64,000 nucleotides of DNA from Anaerolineales bacterium. Lineage in GTDB: Bacteria > Chloroflexota > Anaerolineae > 4572-78 > J111. Below, piece after piece: positions 16,116 through 24,884 of the stretch. Position numbers and translations under genes: made by a program. Position 1 is the stretch's first letter; every line of letters starts with the position of its first letter. The DNA is taken from positions 10,528 through 74,527 of the forward strand of contig JACKAT010000025.1 of assembly GCA_020634935.1 (NCBI GenBank), written 5' to 3'. The notes beneath the pieces are model-generated. The model was not told where the DNA came from. It did not search any database and saw nothing but the letters and a program-made list of their open reading frames with translations.

Positions 16116-17591
16116 GTTACTACCCAGGTGAGTAAGCAGGCTGAAGAATGGGATCAGAAAAGAGAGAATTCAAGGCCGACCAAACAGAAAAGTGTTGCTT
16201 ACGAATAGTAGAGATATAAGAACGGATAGCACAAAAAGTTTGAGCGCCGCCAGGAGAACGAAAACAACCGGATATTTTCTGCTGAACTTTGAGCATACGA
16301 ATATCACGTTCAGCTAGGTTGTTATCAAAAGGCACCTTAAAATCAAAAACGAAAGCGAGAATAGCATCTCGGCGTAGCGCAAAACGTTCGGCCAAATTGC
16401 GCGGTTTAGTTTTTTGGGGACGCCCGCGGGAGCCTTTCGGCCAGCCCTCAGGTGGGGGTGGATTGGCTCTGAGGGCGGCGGCCACCAATTTGGTGTAGAG
16501 CCGATTGATCTGCTCCAGTTTTAGGTGAGCAAGAGCTTGTTTTCCGGCTGCTTTGGCCTGTTCAACCGCAACTTTAGCACTGAGTAGAAAGATTTTGAAG
16601 CGCGTGGCCCAAAGTTGGGAGAAATTCTCTGCAATGGCATTGAGTTCGCGCAAATGGTGAACATTGCACAGGGCGTGTTGGCATTGGTCATACTGCCAAT
16701 AAGCCGACCAATTGTCGTGAACCGCCACACCACTAAAGTGGGGCATAATCCCAATCGCTTTGAGCGCTTTGTTGCCTCGGGATGGATGGGGGGCATAATA
16801 GGTCAGGTTGGTTGTTGAGGCGCTATGGAGCCACTGTCGCTTGCCGCCAATGTAAAAACCACTTTCATCATAGTGGGCCACCTTAGCCGCTGTCACACCT
16901 GACTTAATTTTTTCATTGACTGGGGCGACTTTGACCGCCGCCGCCTTCATAAAGTTTTCCAGACTAGCCTGGGTCACTGATAAACCAAACAAGTCGGCTA
17001 GAAATTGTTGAGTGCGACCATAGGGTAACAATTGGTGTCCCTTTAGGTAGACGGCTAACGCTTTAATCCCTGGCCCGTATTGCACCAATTGGGTTACGCC
17101 TTCTGGAAATTGTCCGACACTGACCTGTCCGCACTCTTGACACAGCAAACTCTCGACTTGATGTTCGGTCACTTCCACTTTCAGAGGCGGCAGGTCTATC
17201 ACTTGTCGCCGCTTCAACCCGGATGCCGTCTGCTCTGCGCCAAAGCGGTGCTTACAGTGAGTGCACCTCTCCGGTCGATGGTGTTCTACCTTGTTTGGCA
17301 CTTCGCTGAACTTCAGCGTATGCCCTTCGTGGCCTGGCTGTCCACCTGTTTTCTTGTCGCTTTTTTGGCGCAGATTCTGCTTTCGTTTCTTGATGCCCCC
17401 TTTGTCCCGGCTTGACGGCCAATTCGAGTTTCGACTGTTTTGGCCCACTTGGGCCTCTAACTGCTCTATTCGCTCTAACGCTTTTTTCAGCAGTTGGCGC
17501 AATTCTTGTATCTCTTTTTTTAGCCGTTCGTTTTCTGTTTCTAAATCCATATTCGCTATTTTACTACCTCTGTCAACTCCTGGGTAGTAAC
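16116..17591 (-). mobile_element. complete IS66-family insertion sequence (single-ORF, ISBst12-like)
   Basis: A 1476-bp element bounded by perfect 13-bp terminal inverted repeats GTTACTACCCAGG (16116-16128) and CCTGGGTAGTAAC (17579-17591). It is flanked by an exact 8-bp direct repeat AAATCGCC (16108-16115 and 17592-17599), the target duplication length known for IS66. It carries only the transposase gene, without tnpA/tnpB, as in the ISBst12 subgroup. Intact ends, intact frame and an exact target duplication indicate recent insertion. Confidence 0.95.
16120..17550 (-). CDS. IS66-family transposase (TnpC-type)
   Basis: 476 aa. An N-terminal leucine-rich coiled coil (1-35) is followed by the conserved QNSRNSNWPSSRD stretch, a Cys4 zinc-finger (C96, C99, C137, C140) and the DDE catalytic core with D228 (HYDESGF), D279 (VHDNWSAY) and E414 (NNLAERDIRMLK). 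The stop codon lies within the left inverted repeat. The frame is complete and all catalytic residues are present, so the element may be active. Confidence 0.96.
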   Translation of the reverse strand: MDLETENERLKKEIQELRQLLKKALERIEQLEAQVGQNSRNSNWPSSRDKGGIKKRKQNLRQKSDKKTGGQPGHEGHTLKFSEVPNKVEHHRPERCTHCKHRFGAEQTASGLKRRQVIDLPPLKVEVTEHQVESLLCQECGQVSVGQFPEGVTQLVQYGPGIKALAVYLKGHQLLPYGRTQQFLADLFGLSVTQASLENFMKAAAVKVAPVNEKIKSGVTAAKVAHYDESGFYIGGKRQWLHSASTTNLTYYAPHPSRGNKALKAIGIMPHFSGVAVHDNWSAYWQYDQCQHALCNVHHLRELNAIAENFSQLWATRFKIFLLSAKVAVEQAKAAGKQALAHLKLEQINRLYTKLVAAALRANPPPPEGWPKGSRGRPQKTKPRNLAERFALRRDAILAFVFDFKVPFDNNLAERDIRMLKVQQKISGCFRSPGGAQTFCAIRSYISTIRKQHFSVWSALNSLFSDPILQPAYSPG

Positions 17592-17679
17592 AAATCGCCT
17601 AACATTTGGCGTTGTCAATTTCCTTGAAATATCTTAAAATAAGATACTGCTTGTACCTTATGCCCGGCGAGACGCGACC

Positions 17680-20600
17680 ATGCCCAAACCAACGCCGCCC
17701 GACAACATCAATATCATCGATGAAAAGCTATCCCTCACTGCCGAGCAAAAGCAGATCATCCGGCGAAACCTGCCCCACGCCGCTCAGATTGACGTCAAAC
17801 GGTTGCTGGGCGGCAGCTTGCAGGGAACGTTGGTCCTGCTGGTCGGCGTTAAACGCGCCGATGGTTTTTTTGAGGTTAACCGGGCCATTAAATTTGGCGA
17901 CAAGGCATCGCTTCGGGAAGAGTACGAGAGTTATGAAAGGTATATCCTCAACTCCGATATTCAGGATATTGCGGCTAGAATTAATACCCCCACGTCGGCA
18001 TCCGGTATAAACCCAGCCCAAATGGCGCTGGTGTACTCCGCTATTGCGGGAGAAAGTTTCGAGGCGTACTATGCCAAACACGATGCTTCGGAACTGCTTG
18101 GTGTCCTCAACAAGCTATTTGGGCCGCTGGTCAAATATTGGCGTAAAAATGACAAGTTGGTTGAAAAGCCACATGCTGATAATCTTTTCTATATACTCAG
18201 GAAGCTGTTTGAGCTGATTCCTAAATACTGGCGTAAGAAGGATAAGCCGGTTATAGAGTCGTCCTCTGAACATGCTTTGGATGAGTACTACGGAGCCAAA
18301 TTCCCACCTCACTTAACCATTAAAGACCCTCAGCCGGGACCTGCTCCCAAACAACTTGGAGCCATCAAACTAACCGGCGAGGTTGGTCTGGCCAACTCTA
18401 ATTATGAACGCCTAACCACAGGCATGGTTGAACTAAACAACTTTACGCTGCACCGGCGGCGAGGATATCGGCTTGAACTGCGCCGGCCGAATCGACCCGG
18501 CAAACTGCGCATAACCCTGGTTGGTGTTCCAAGGCTCTTAGAGCAGCAGTTATTAAATAACGGGCCGATTGCGCTGTACGGTGAAGTGATAGCCCATCGT
18601 CATCGAGACTATGTTGAGAGAATGACGGCTGCTTTTGCCAAGGTGAATGTGGCGATTGACCTTGACCCGGCCAAGCAAGAACTACATCTGGACGGCCAGA
18701 CCTATCCTAATCCGCTCCATTACTACCTAAATTATCTGAACAAAAGCCTCAACACCTCCCCTGTCATCGTCCACGGCGACATGCACACCGGCAACATCAT
18801 TGTCAACGAACACGGCTATCCCAAACTGATTGACTTTGAGGCGGTGGATCGGGGCCATTGGGCGCTCGATTTTGTGACGCTGGAGCGCAACCTCCGCCAC
18901 GTGGCGGCTGAAGAACGCAAAAACCAAAATAAGCCTCCGTTCACCGTAGCCGAACTGATTGATTTTGAGGAGCGGCTACTGCTGCAAACCATTGCCCCAA
19001 GCCGCCGGCCGGTGGTCCCACCTCCGGACCTCGACCTGGCCAAGTTGTTTACGGTCATCGGCGCCATCCGGCAGCACGCCATCGATTTTATGGGCCTGGC
19101 CCAGGTTGAACCGGAGTATCTGCCCGCCCTCATGCTCCACCTGCTGGCCGCGCTCAAATTCCAGAATACGCCGGACAAATACGCCACCGCCCGGCACCAG
19201 TTTATCGCCGCTGTGGTGGCGTTAACCTACCTGGAAACCCACGACCTGCCGCAGGTAGAGGAGCAAACCCCACCCACCGACCCCCAATCCCACCGGTGCG
19301 ACTTCTATGCCCACATTAGCCTACCACCGAACTATGTACCCCGCCCCGAACTGCTGGCCTCCATCAAACAAACGCTGCTGGGAGAGCGCCAGGATGTGGC
19401 CTTGACCTCTGCCCTTAAGACGAGCGCCGTCCACGGGATGGGTGGCATCGGCAAGAGTGTGATGGCGCGGGCGCTGTGTGACGAGCCGGATATCCAGGCC
19501 ACCTTCAAAGACGGCATCCTGTGGACAACCTTGGGCCAGACCGTGAGCGATGATGACCTCAAAGCCAAGCTGCGGGCCTGGATCGAGGAGCTGGGCGGGA
19601 TTATCAGCGCCACGGCCCCCAGCCTGAACCAGCTCAAAAACAACCTGGCCGAGCAGCTCAAAGCGCGGGCTTGCTTGTTGATTGTCGATGATATGTGGCG
19701 CTACGAGGATGCGGACTGGTTTAATGGGGGTGGGCCGAACTGCCGTTTGCTGCTGACCACCCGCGACGCCGAGGCCGCCCGCCAGTTGGGGGCAGCGATT
19801 GCCCCGGTTGAAACGATGCGTGAGAGCGAAGCGCTCGAGTTGCTGTCGCAGTGGGCCGGCCGGCCGCTCCAGCAATCCCACCCTAAACCGGCAGCGCAGA
19901 TTGTCAAACGACTGGGTTATCTGCCCCTGGCCCTCAAACTGGCCGGGGAACAACTGCGCCGTCAAGAGCCAACCGCGTGGTTAGCCGGCTTCAAGGCCCA
20001 GAAGCTCAAGAGCCGGCGCGATAAGAGCGTTTACGGCAACCTATTTGATACCTTTGCCCTGAGCCTGACCGCGCTCACCGACGAGGAGCAGCCGTTGTAC
20101 ACCAGCCTGGTTATCTTCAAAGAAGATGAGCCGATTCTGCGGCCGGCCATAGCCATGCTGTGGTCACAGTTGGCCAATTATGACCCGGACGCAAGCGAAG
20201 CGTTCTTGTTTGATTTGGCCGACCGTGCCCTGCTTCAGGTGAGTGACGATAACAAGACGGTTCTCCTCCACGACTTAGTGCGGGAGTTTATGGCCGAACA
20301 GCTGCCGGAAGAAGCGCAGCGCCACGTCCATACCCGCCTTTTGAATGGCTACCGGGCCACCCAAACCGGCGAGGGCTGGGCTACCGCCCCAGATGACGGC
20401 TATCTGTACAGTCACCTGGCCTACCACCTGGACATCCTGGCCGAAGGCGACGAGACGGCGGCTGGGGAGCTAAACCACCTCTTTGCCGACGATGCTTGGC
20501 TGCAAGTCCGGGTAGCAGCCGACGGCTACCGCTACGACGGCTATCTGTCTGACCTCGAACTGGCCTGGCAGCGAGCGAACCACGTAACCCGAAAGCAGAT

Positions 20601-20961
20601 TGCGGCAGACCAGGCCCCCGATGGTCTGGGCGAATGGGTCCATTATGCCCTCATCCAGAGCAGTATTAATACCTTGGCCGGCCAGTATCCACCCGCGCTG
20701 GTGGCGCAAGCCGTAACCACCCACCAGTGGACCGTTGAACGGGCTATCAGCGTTGCCGCTAACATTGTTGATCCTCAGGCTCGGTTTACCATGGGGATGC
20801 AACTGTTACAGCTTGACAAGCTGCCGTCGCAAGCATATCGACAGGTGGGTCGTATAACGCTAGCGGCGGCCCAGGCCATCGGCGATGAACGGGTTGGCCC
20901 CGCAGCTGAGCGGGGCGTTGCTGGCCCAGGGGCTAGCGGCGGCGCAGGCCATCGGCGATGA
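17680..20961 (+). CDS. kinase-like/NB-ARC STAND protein, C-terminus frameshifted
   Basis: A 1093-aa reading frame. Residues about 40-500 carry an aminoglycoside-phosphotransferase/protein-kinase-like fold with the Brenner motif HGDMHTGN (365-372) and a metal-binding LIDFE (D385). Then an NB-ARC ATPase: P-loop GMGGIGKS (586-593), Walker B LLIVDDMW (D670/D671), sensor LLLTTRD and GLPL-like LGYLPLAL, followed by a winged-helix region. STAND proteins of this layout act as signal-activated switches, often in defence or conflict systems; the kinase-like part may be an associated or effector domain (TCAD-type is one possibility). The last ~23 residues are out of frame: a 23-nt deletion at 20891 shifts reading away from the C-terminal repeats. 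The IS66 copy ends 88 nt upstream and may have separated it from its promoter. Confidence 0.8.
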   Translation: MPKPTPPDNINIIDEKLSLTAEQKQIIRRNLPHAAQIDVKRLLGGSLQGTLVLLVGVKRADGFFEVNRAIKFGDKASLREEYESYERYILNSDIQDIAARINTPTSASGINPAQMALVYSAIAGESFEAYYAKHDASELLGVLNKLFGPLVKYWRKNDKLVEKPHADNLFYILRKLFELIPKYWRKKDKPVIESSSEHALDEYYGAKFPPHLTIKDPQPGPAPKQLGAIKLTGEVGLANSNYERLTTGMVELNNFTLHRRRGYRLELRRPNRPGKLRITLVGVPRLLEQQLLNNGPIALYGEVIAHRHRDYVERMTAAFAKVNVAIDLDPAKQELHLDGQTYPNPLHYYLNYLNKSLNTSPVIVHGDMHTGNIIVNEHGYPKLIDFEAVDRGHWALDFVTLERNLRHVAAEERKNQNKPPFTVAELIDFEERLLLQTIAPSRRPVVPPPDLDLAKLFTVIGAIRQHAIDFMGLAQVEPEYLPALMLHLLAALKFQNTPDKYATARHQFIAAVVALTYLETHDLPQVEEQTPPTDPQSHRCDFYAHISLPPNYVPRPELLASIKQTLLGERQDVALTSALKTSAVHGMGGIGKSVMARALCDEPDIQATFKDGILWTTLGQTVSDDDLKAKLRAWIEELGGIISATAPSLNQLKNNLAEQLKARACLLIVDDMWRYEDADWFNGGGPNCRLLLTTRDAEAARQLGAAIAPVETMRESEALELLSQWAGRPLQQSHPKPAAQIVKRLGYLPLALKLAGEQLRRQEPTAWLAGFKAQKLKSRRDKSVYGNLFDTFALSLTALTDEEQPLYTSLVIFKEDEPILRPAIAMLWSQLANYDPDASEAFLFDLADRALLQVSDDNKTVLLHDLVREFMAEQLPEEAQRHVHTRLLNGYRATQTGEGWATAPDDGYLYSHLAYHLDILAEGDETAAGELNHLFADDAWLQVRVAADGYRYDGYLSDLELAWQRANHVTRKQIAADQAPDGLGEWVHYALIQSSINTLAGQYPPALVAQAVTTHQWTVERAISVAANIVDPQARFTMGMQLLQLDKLPSQAYRQVGRITLAAAQAIGDERVGPAAERGVAGPGASGGAGHRR

Positions 20962-21400
20962 AAGGTCTCGGGCTGAGGCTCTGACCGGCCTAGCCTCGCA
21001 GTTGAGCGGCGAAGCACAAGCGACGGTCTTAGCCCAGGGGCTAGAGGCGGTGCAGGCCATCGGCGATGAATGGTATCGGGCTAAGGCTCTGAGCCGGTTG
21101 GCTCCGCAGTTGAGCGGGGAGTTGCTGGCCCAGGGGCTGGAGGCGGCCCAGGCCATTGGCGATGAATGGTCTCGGGCTAAGGCCCTGAGCGGGTTGGCCC
21201 CACACCTGTCTTCAATGACACAAGTAAAGGTGGTTATGTCTGAATTAGAGCAGCGCCGTCACGCTAACCGTCGTGATCTCCTGCACCTGATCGGCCAAGA
21301 TAAATTATTTAATCGCGAAAAGTTGGGGTTGTCGGAAGAGACAATGGTGGCCATCAGCCGGAGTATTGTTGCTATTTGCACGGAGTGGCGGTGGTTGTAG
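20885..21400 (+). pseudogene. displaced C-terminal repeat part of the STAND protein
   Basis: Encodes about 170 aa in the +1 frame relative to the preceding gene. It contains three to four helical repeats of about 32-36 aa of the form LLAQGLEAAQAIGDEWSRAKALSGLAPQL, then a tail ending in CTEWRWL. These are degenerate TPR/HEAT-like sensor repeats commonly found at the C-terminus of NB-ARC proteins. Compared with the last unit, the first unit lacks 23 nt between GATGAA and CGGGTTGGCC, which explains the frame change. The ATG at 20885 has no good ribosome-binding site, so this is unlikely to be translated on its own. Confidence 0.75.
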
Positions 21401-22000
21401 CGGAGCGGTCAGCTATTAGCCTTCAGCTGTCAGCCCTATTGTCAGGGGCTGATAAGGGGTGTTAAAATGGGGGTCGGGGGTAGGTAGTAGGGATTAGGGG
21501 AAAGACCCTGCTACCTACGAGAGAGTAGGGAAATACGACCAGACCACCCTCACCATCTCTCCATCTTCATAATTCATCCCTCATAATTCATATCCGGCCA
21601 TTTCCGCCTGGACATAAATGATGCGGCTGGTTTATTGATGGCTACCATCCCAACGGGGGACCATGAACCGGTCAAAATGGCCCACCACGTCCGCTCCGCG
21701 ATGAATCGCCGAGCTAGTGAACGGCACCCGCTCAAGCGGGTTTTCAAAAAGCCCCCTTGATGGGGGCGCTGTTTGATAGTCCTGCGATTTATCGCGGGGC
21801 GGTCATCGCTAACCACAGAATCCGGGAGAACTAGGTTATCTCTAACCCCATCGTAGATGACAAAGCTAGCTTTGTCGCTCCTTTTTTCTTTTCTTCATTC
21901 TTCATTCTTCATTCGCCTACCAGGCGGGCTTGGCCCAGTGAGGCAAGCAGAAAGAAAGCTGCAATAATAAAACCTTTCGGATATCATAAGGAGACCCACG
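21401..22000. other. gene-free region with several hairpins
   Basis: No supported gene. A CAGCCC...GGGCTG hairpin at about 21434-21455 may end the STAND transcript. 21690-21820 shows arms GCGATGAATCGC and GCGATTTATCGC around CCCGCTCAAGCGGG and GCCCCCTTGATGGGGGC hairpins, probably a repeat element. GACAAAGCTAGCTTTGTC (21859-21876) is a perfect palindrome, and CTTCATT words repeat at 21890-21913. AAGGAG at 21988-21993 precedes the small ORF. Confidence 0.5.
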
Positions 22001-22066
22001 ATGATTGCTCAAACCATAGACCCAATTTTTAACTATGAATGCGGCCCAGGCTGTAAAGATTGTTGA
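22001..22066 (+). CDS. 21-aa cysteine-rich peptide ORF (candidate)
   Basis: An ATG at 22001 has an ideal ribosome-binding site AAGGAG seven bases upstream. The 21-codon frame ends in the residues C-G-P-G-C-K-D-C before TGA, a plausible metal- or thiol-binding tail. It converges on the thioredoxin/permease/ArsR operon with a 4-nt gap. No homologue recognised. Supported only by the ribosome-binding site and the unusual Cys spacing; could be chance. Confidence 0.4.
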   Translation: MIAQTIDPIFNYECGPGCKDC

Positions 22067-22070
22067 GGCC

Positions 22071-22307
22071 CTAAAGCAGCATCGCCTTAATTTCCTCAAT
22101 CGAAGGGACTTTCCCGGTTATTTTCACCTCGCCATCAACGGCCAGCGCCGGGGTCATCATGACCCCAAAGCCCATAATGGCGTTGATGTCCGTTACTTTT
22201 TCTAATTCGTAATCCAGCCCGACGGCCTGGGCCGCCGCCTCTGTCTGAGCCGTAAGTTTTTGGCATTTGGCGCAGCCCGTACCCAGAATTTGTAGCTTTT
22301 TCTTCAT
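22071..22307 (-). CDS. small redox-active thioredoxin-fold protein
   Basis: A 78-aa thioredoxin-fold protein of the 'redox-active disulfide protein 2' type (TIGR00412). The CAKC active site is at about residues 12-15 and the cis-Pro segment MMTPALAVDG at about 50-59. Such proteins often sit next to ArsP/DUF318 permeases. GGAGG lies eight bases before the ATG. Third gene of the arsR-permease-thioredoxin unit, 23 nt behind the permease. Probably reduces a cysteine of the permease or handles its thiol-reactive substrate (inference). Confidence 0.9.
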   Translation of the reverse strand: MKKKLQILGTGCAKCQKLTAQTEAAAQAVGLDYELEKVTDINAIMGFGVMMTPALAVDGEVKITGKVPSIEEIKAMLL

Positions 22308-22330
22308 TATATAATCCTCCGTAATCGTGT

Positions 22331-23740
22331 TTATCCGAAAAATGTGCCGTAGATGAGGCCGCTGATGGTGGCCATCATAATCACCAACGTGACAAAGACC
22401 ACGGTTTTCTGAGCGCCTAAAATGGAGCGGATGACCAGCATATTGGGCAAACTCAGCGCCGGACCGGCCAGCAGCAGGGCCAGCGCCGGCCCTTTGCCCA
22501 TGCCGCTGCCCAATAGCCCCTGCAAAATGGGGACTTCCGTTAAGGTGGCAAAGTACATGAACGCGCCCAAAAACGAGGCCACGAAGTTAGCCCACAGCGA
22601 GTTCCCCCCTACGGCCCAGGCCACCCAGGTGGAGGGGATAAGCCCTTCGTGGCCGGGCCGGCCTAGCAAGAAGCCCGAAATCAACACGCCCGCCAAGAGC
22701 AGCGGTAAAATCTGTTTGGCAAAGCCCCAGGATTGCCGCCACCATTCGGCCAGCTCGTCGTCGGCGGGGCGATCACCGCTGCGATTAATTAAGACGGCTA
22801 AGCCGGCCACCCCCACCACAAAAGGAATAGTGGGCCGGTGCGGCGTCAACAGAACGGTCAGGCCCGTTACGGCGGCCAGCCCGGCCATTTCCCCCCAGGG
22901 GATACCAAACCAGCGAACCAAGCTAAGGCCAAAGACCACGGCCAGGCCGGCCGTAATCAGCCAGCGGCTCTGGTAGATCAAAGCCCACAGCGTGCTGTCG
23001 GTTTGTGGTTTACCCCAGTTAACAAAAACCAACATGCCGACCATCGCGGCAAAATAAATACCGTTTTGCCACAACGGGCGCGTCACCTCCGGCGTGGGCA
23101 GAGTCGCCTGCAAGCGGCTTTTTTCGCGCTCTTCTTTTATAAAGATGACGTGCATCAGCAGGCCGATGACTAAACTAAACCCAATGGCCCCGATGGCTCG
23201 GGCCAGCCCTAGTTCCGGCCCCAGCACCGAGGCGGTTAAAATAATGGCCAGCACATTGATGGCCGGACCGGAGTACAGAAAGGCGACCGCCGGCCCCAAC
23301 CCGGCCCCCATGCGATAGATACCAGCGAACAGCGGCAAAACCGTACAAGAACAGACCGCCAGAATAGTACCCGATACCGAGGCCACGCCGTAAGCCAGCA
23401 CCTTGGGCGCACCGGCCCCCAGATAGCGCATGACCGAGGCCTGGCTGACAAAAACCGAAATACCGCCGGCAATGAAAAAGGCCGGAATTAAGCACAGCAG
23501 CACATGCTCCTGCGCGTACCATTGGGCCAAATATAAACCCTCGATAACGGCGTTATCGAAGCGGCGGTTTCCCAGCGGCAGGTAATAAATGAGGACAAAA
23601 ACGCTGGTAATTGCGGCCAGCACTTTCCAATCCTCGCGCCAACGGGCCAGGCCGTGGCGCAATCCGGCTTGAATGCGGCTAAATCGGCCTGCCCCCGCTT
23701 CCGGCGTTTGGCCGACAGGGGTCTGCGGTAAAAGTTTCAT
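22331..23740 (-). CDS. ArsP/DUF318-family permease
   Basis: With the ATG at 23740, which has AGGAGG nearby, the protein is 469 aa; a longer frame to 23827 would overlap the arsR gene and lacks a better start. About ten membrane helices. The motif CSCTVLPLFAGI near residue 155, and its C-terminal counterpart GPALSLPNM, are characteristic of the PF03773 family, whose studied members export trivalent organoarsenicals (ArsP) or act on copper/zinc. The middle helices include a charged cytoplasmic loop. Operon with ArsR and a thioredoxin suggests metalloid or thiophilic metal efflux. Confidence 0.9.
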   Translation of the reverse strand: MKLLPQTPVGQTPEAGAGRFSRIQAGLRHGLARWREDWKVLAAITSVFVLIYYLPLGNRRFDNAVIEGLYLAQWYAQEHVLLCLIPAFFIAGGISVFVSQASVMRYLGAGAPKVLAYGVASVSGTILAVCSCTVLPLFAGIYRMGAGLGPAVAFLYSGPAINVLAIILTASVLGPELGLARAIGAIGFSLVIGLLMHVIFIKEEREKSRLQATLPTPEVTRPLWQNGIYFAAMVGMLVFVNWGKPQTDSTLWALIYQSRWLITAGLAVVFGLSLVRWFGIPWGEMAGLAAVTGLTVLLTPHRPTIPFVVGVAGLAVLINRSGDRPADDELAEWWRQSWGFAKQILPLLLAGVLISGFLLGRPGHEGLIPSTWVAWAVGGNSLWANFVASFLGAFMYFATLTEVPILQGLLGSGMGKGPALALLLAGPALSLPNMLVIRSILGAQKTVVFVTLVIMMATISGLIYGTFFG

Positions 23741-23790
23741 CGCTCCTCCTGATAAGGGGATGTAATAAGTGACTGTCACCTGACTTTGAG

Positions 23791-24150
23791 TTAGGCTAAC
23801 TGCTGCCCCTCCGGGCCGCACAGACAACGCTGCCGGATACGAGCGGGATCGAGAAAATGGCCGAACCAGTACTGCCAGCGGCTAACCGCGGCCTGATTGA
23901 CGCTGTAGTAGATCCAGCGGCCGTCAAGGGCATCGCGGCGGCTGGTGATCAGCCCGGCCCGGTGCAGCGTTCGTAAATGATGAGACAAAAGGTTAGGCGG
24001 CAGCCCCAACCGGTCGTTTAGCTCGCCATTGCACGAGGTGCCGGCCATTAAGACATCAAGAATGCGCAGCCGGTTAGGGTCGGCCAGCACTTTAAGCAAA
24101 GCCGCCGCTTCCTCAAAGGGGTGAGCGTCGAACGAGCCGGTTTCTTTCAT
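23791..24150 (-). CDS. ArsR/SmtB-family transcriptional repressor
   Basis: A 119-aa winged-helix protein with the ArsR fold: LADPNRLRILDVLM, then a recognition helix LPPNLLSHHLRTLHRAGLI and the wing RRDALDGRWIYYSVN. Possible inducer thiols are C39-like in TSCNGEL (at the position of the ELCVCDL metal site) and the C-terminal pair CLCG. It is the first gene of the permease/thioredoxin operon and probably represses it by binding the dyad at 24176-24191. Confidence 0.93.
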   Translation of the reverse strand: MKETGSFDAHPFEEAAALLKVLADPNRLRILDVLMAGTSCNGELNDRLGLPPNLLSHHLRTLHRAGLITSRRDALDGRWIYYSVNQAAVSRWQYWFGHFLDPARIRQRCLCGPEGQQLA

Positions 24151-24175
24151 CGCCTATATCCTATCGTTATAGTAT

Positions 24176-24191
24176 TTCAATGACCGTTGAA
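24176..24191. promoter_or_regulatory. candidate ArsR operator
   Basis: TTCAATGACCGTTGAA is a dyad (TTCAA-N6-TTGAA) 26 nt upstream of the arsR start codon, extended by ATAGT/ACTAT-like flanks. A similar site occurs at 25119-25135. Confidence 0.5.
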
Positions 24192-24360
24192 CTATTTGCG
24201 CCTCTTATCATAATCCAATTGTCGGTTAACTGCACCGGCCGTTTAGTTAGTTTTTTACCTGGATGGGTTACTAGTTTGAACCGCTCGAAGACCCTAGGTA
24301 ACTGTCCGTAATTAACCTGTGGGTTTCGGGAGATTAAGAGATTGGAGATTAGGAGATTTT

Positions 24361-24437
24361 AAGATGGAGGCAATGGTCATGCCCGAATGTCTTTTAAAAG
24401 CATGCGGGCATGACATCGGCCAGCGTTCCTCCTCGAA
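24361..24437. repeat. hairpin repeat related to 15545-15700
   Basis: Arms GTCATGCCCG (24376-24385) and CGGGCATGAC (24405-24414), followed by TCGGCCAGCGTTCCTCCTCG. The same words occur in the region before the IS66 element. The rest of the gap between arsR and tRNA-Leu contains GGAGATTGGAGATT words and no gene. Confidence 0.6.
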
Positions 24438-24547
24438 ACACATATAGAGCCAAGAATGATTGGCCCGGAGGCGATGACCGCGCCGGTGGTCATAAAACGG
24501 CAATAAAAAAACCCTACCGTATCTGGTAAGGTTTTTGGCTTGAGCAA

Positions 24548-24629
24548 TGGGCGAGGAGGGACTCGAACCCTCACGCCTTGCGGCACATGATCCTAAGTCA
24601 TGCTCGTCTGCCAATTCCGACACTCGCCC
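24548..24629 (-). tRNA. tRNA-Leu (UAG anticodon)
   Basis: 82 nt. The acceptor stem GGGCGAG/CTCGCCC closes with discriminator A, the T-arm GGTTCGAGTCC is canonical, the anticodon loop reads CTTAGGA, and a long variable arm (GTGCCGCAAGGCGT) marks a class II tRNA. CCA is not encoded. Confidence 0.95.
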
Positions 24630-24755
24630 GAGGAAAAACAAAATAACTTATTAAGAAATTCATTTTAGCATTACCTCCACCCAAAGTCAAAGTCAATCGC
24701 AAGGCAACCGTCTCAATCTTAGTCATAATAAAATCCTGATCGCCTGATTTTACTA

Positions 24756-24884
24756 TGAGTTACGCAGTTCAAAAGGTGACAGTCACTTGGATGCGATAAA
24801 TTGCTCTATTTGGGCCAAACGGCCGCTCATTTTATTTGAAAAGTGATTGTCACCTTGTTCGTTACACCCAACTGCGTAAATCCT
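24756..24884. repeat. 129-bp MITE-like element, third family member
   Basis: Ends GAGTTACGCAGT and ACTGCGTAAATCCT; inner arms AAAGGTGACAGTCACTT and AAGTGATTGTCACCTT. The same architecture as the 121-bp copies with a diverged core. Confidence 0.65.
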
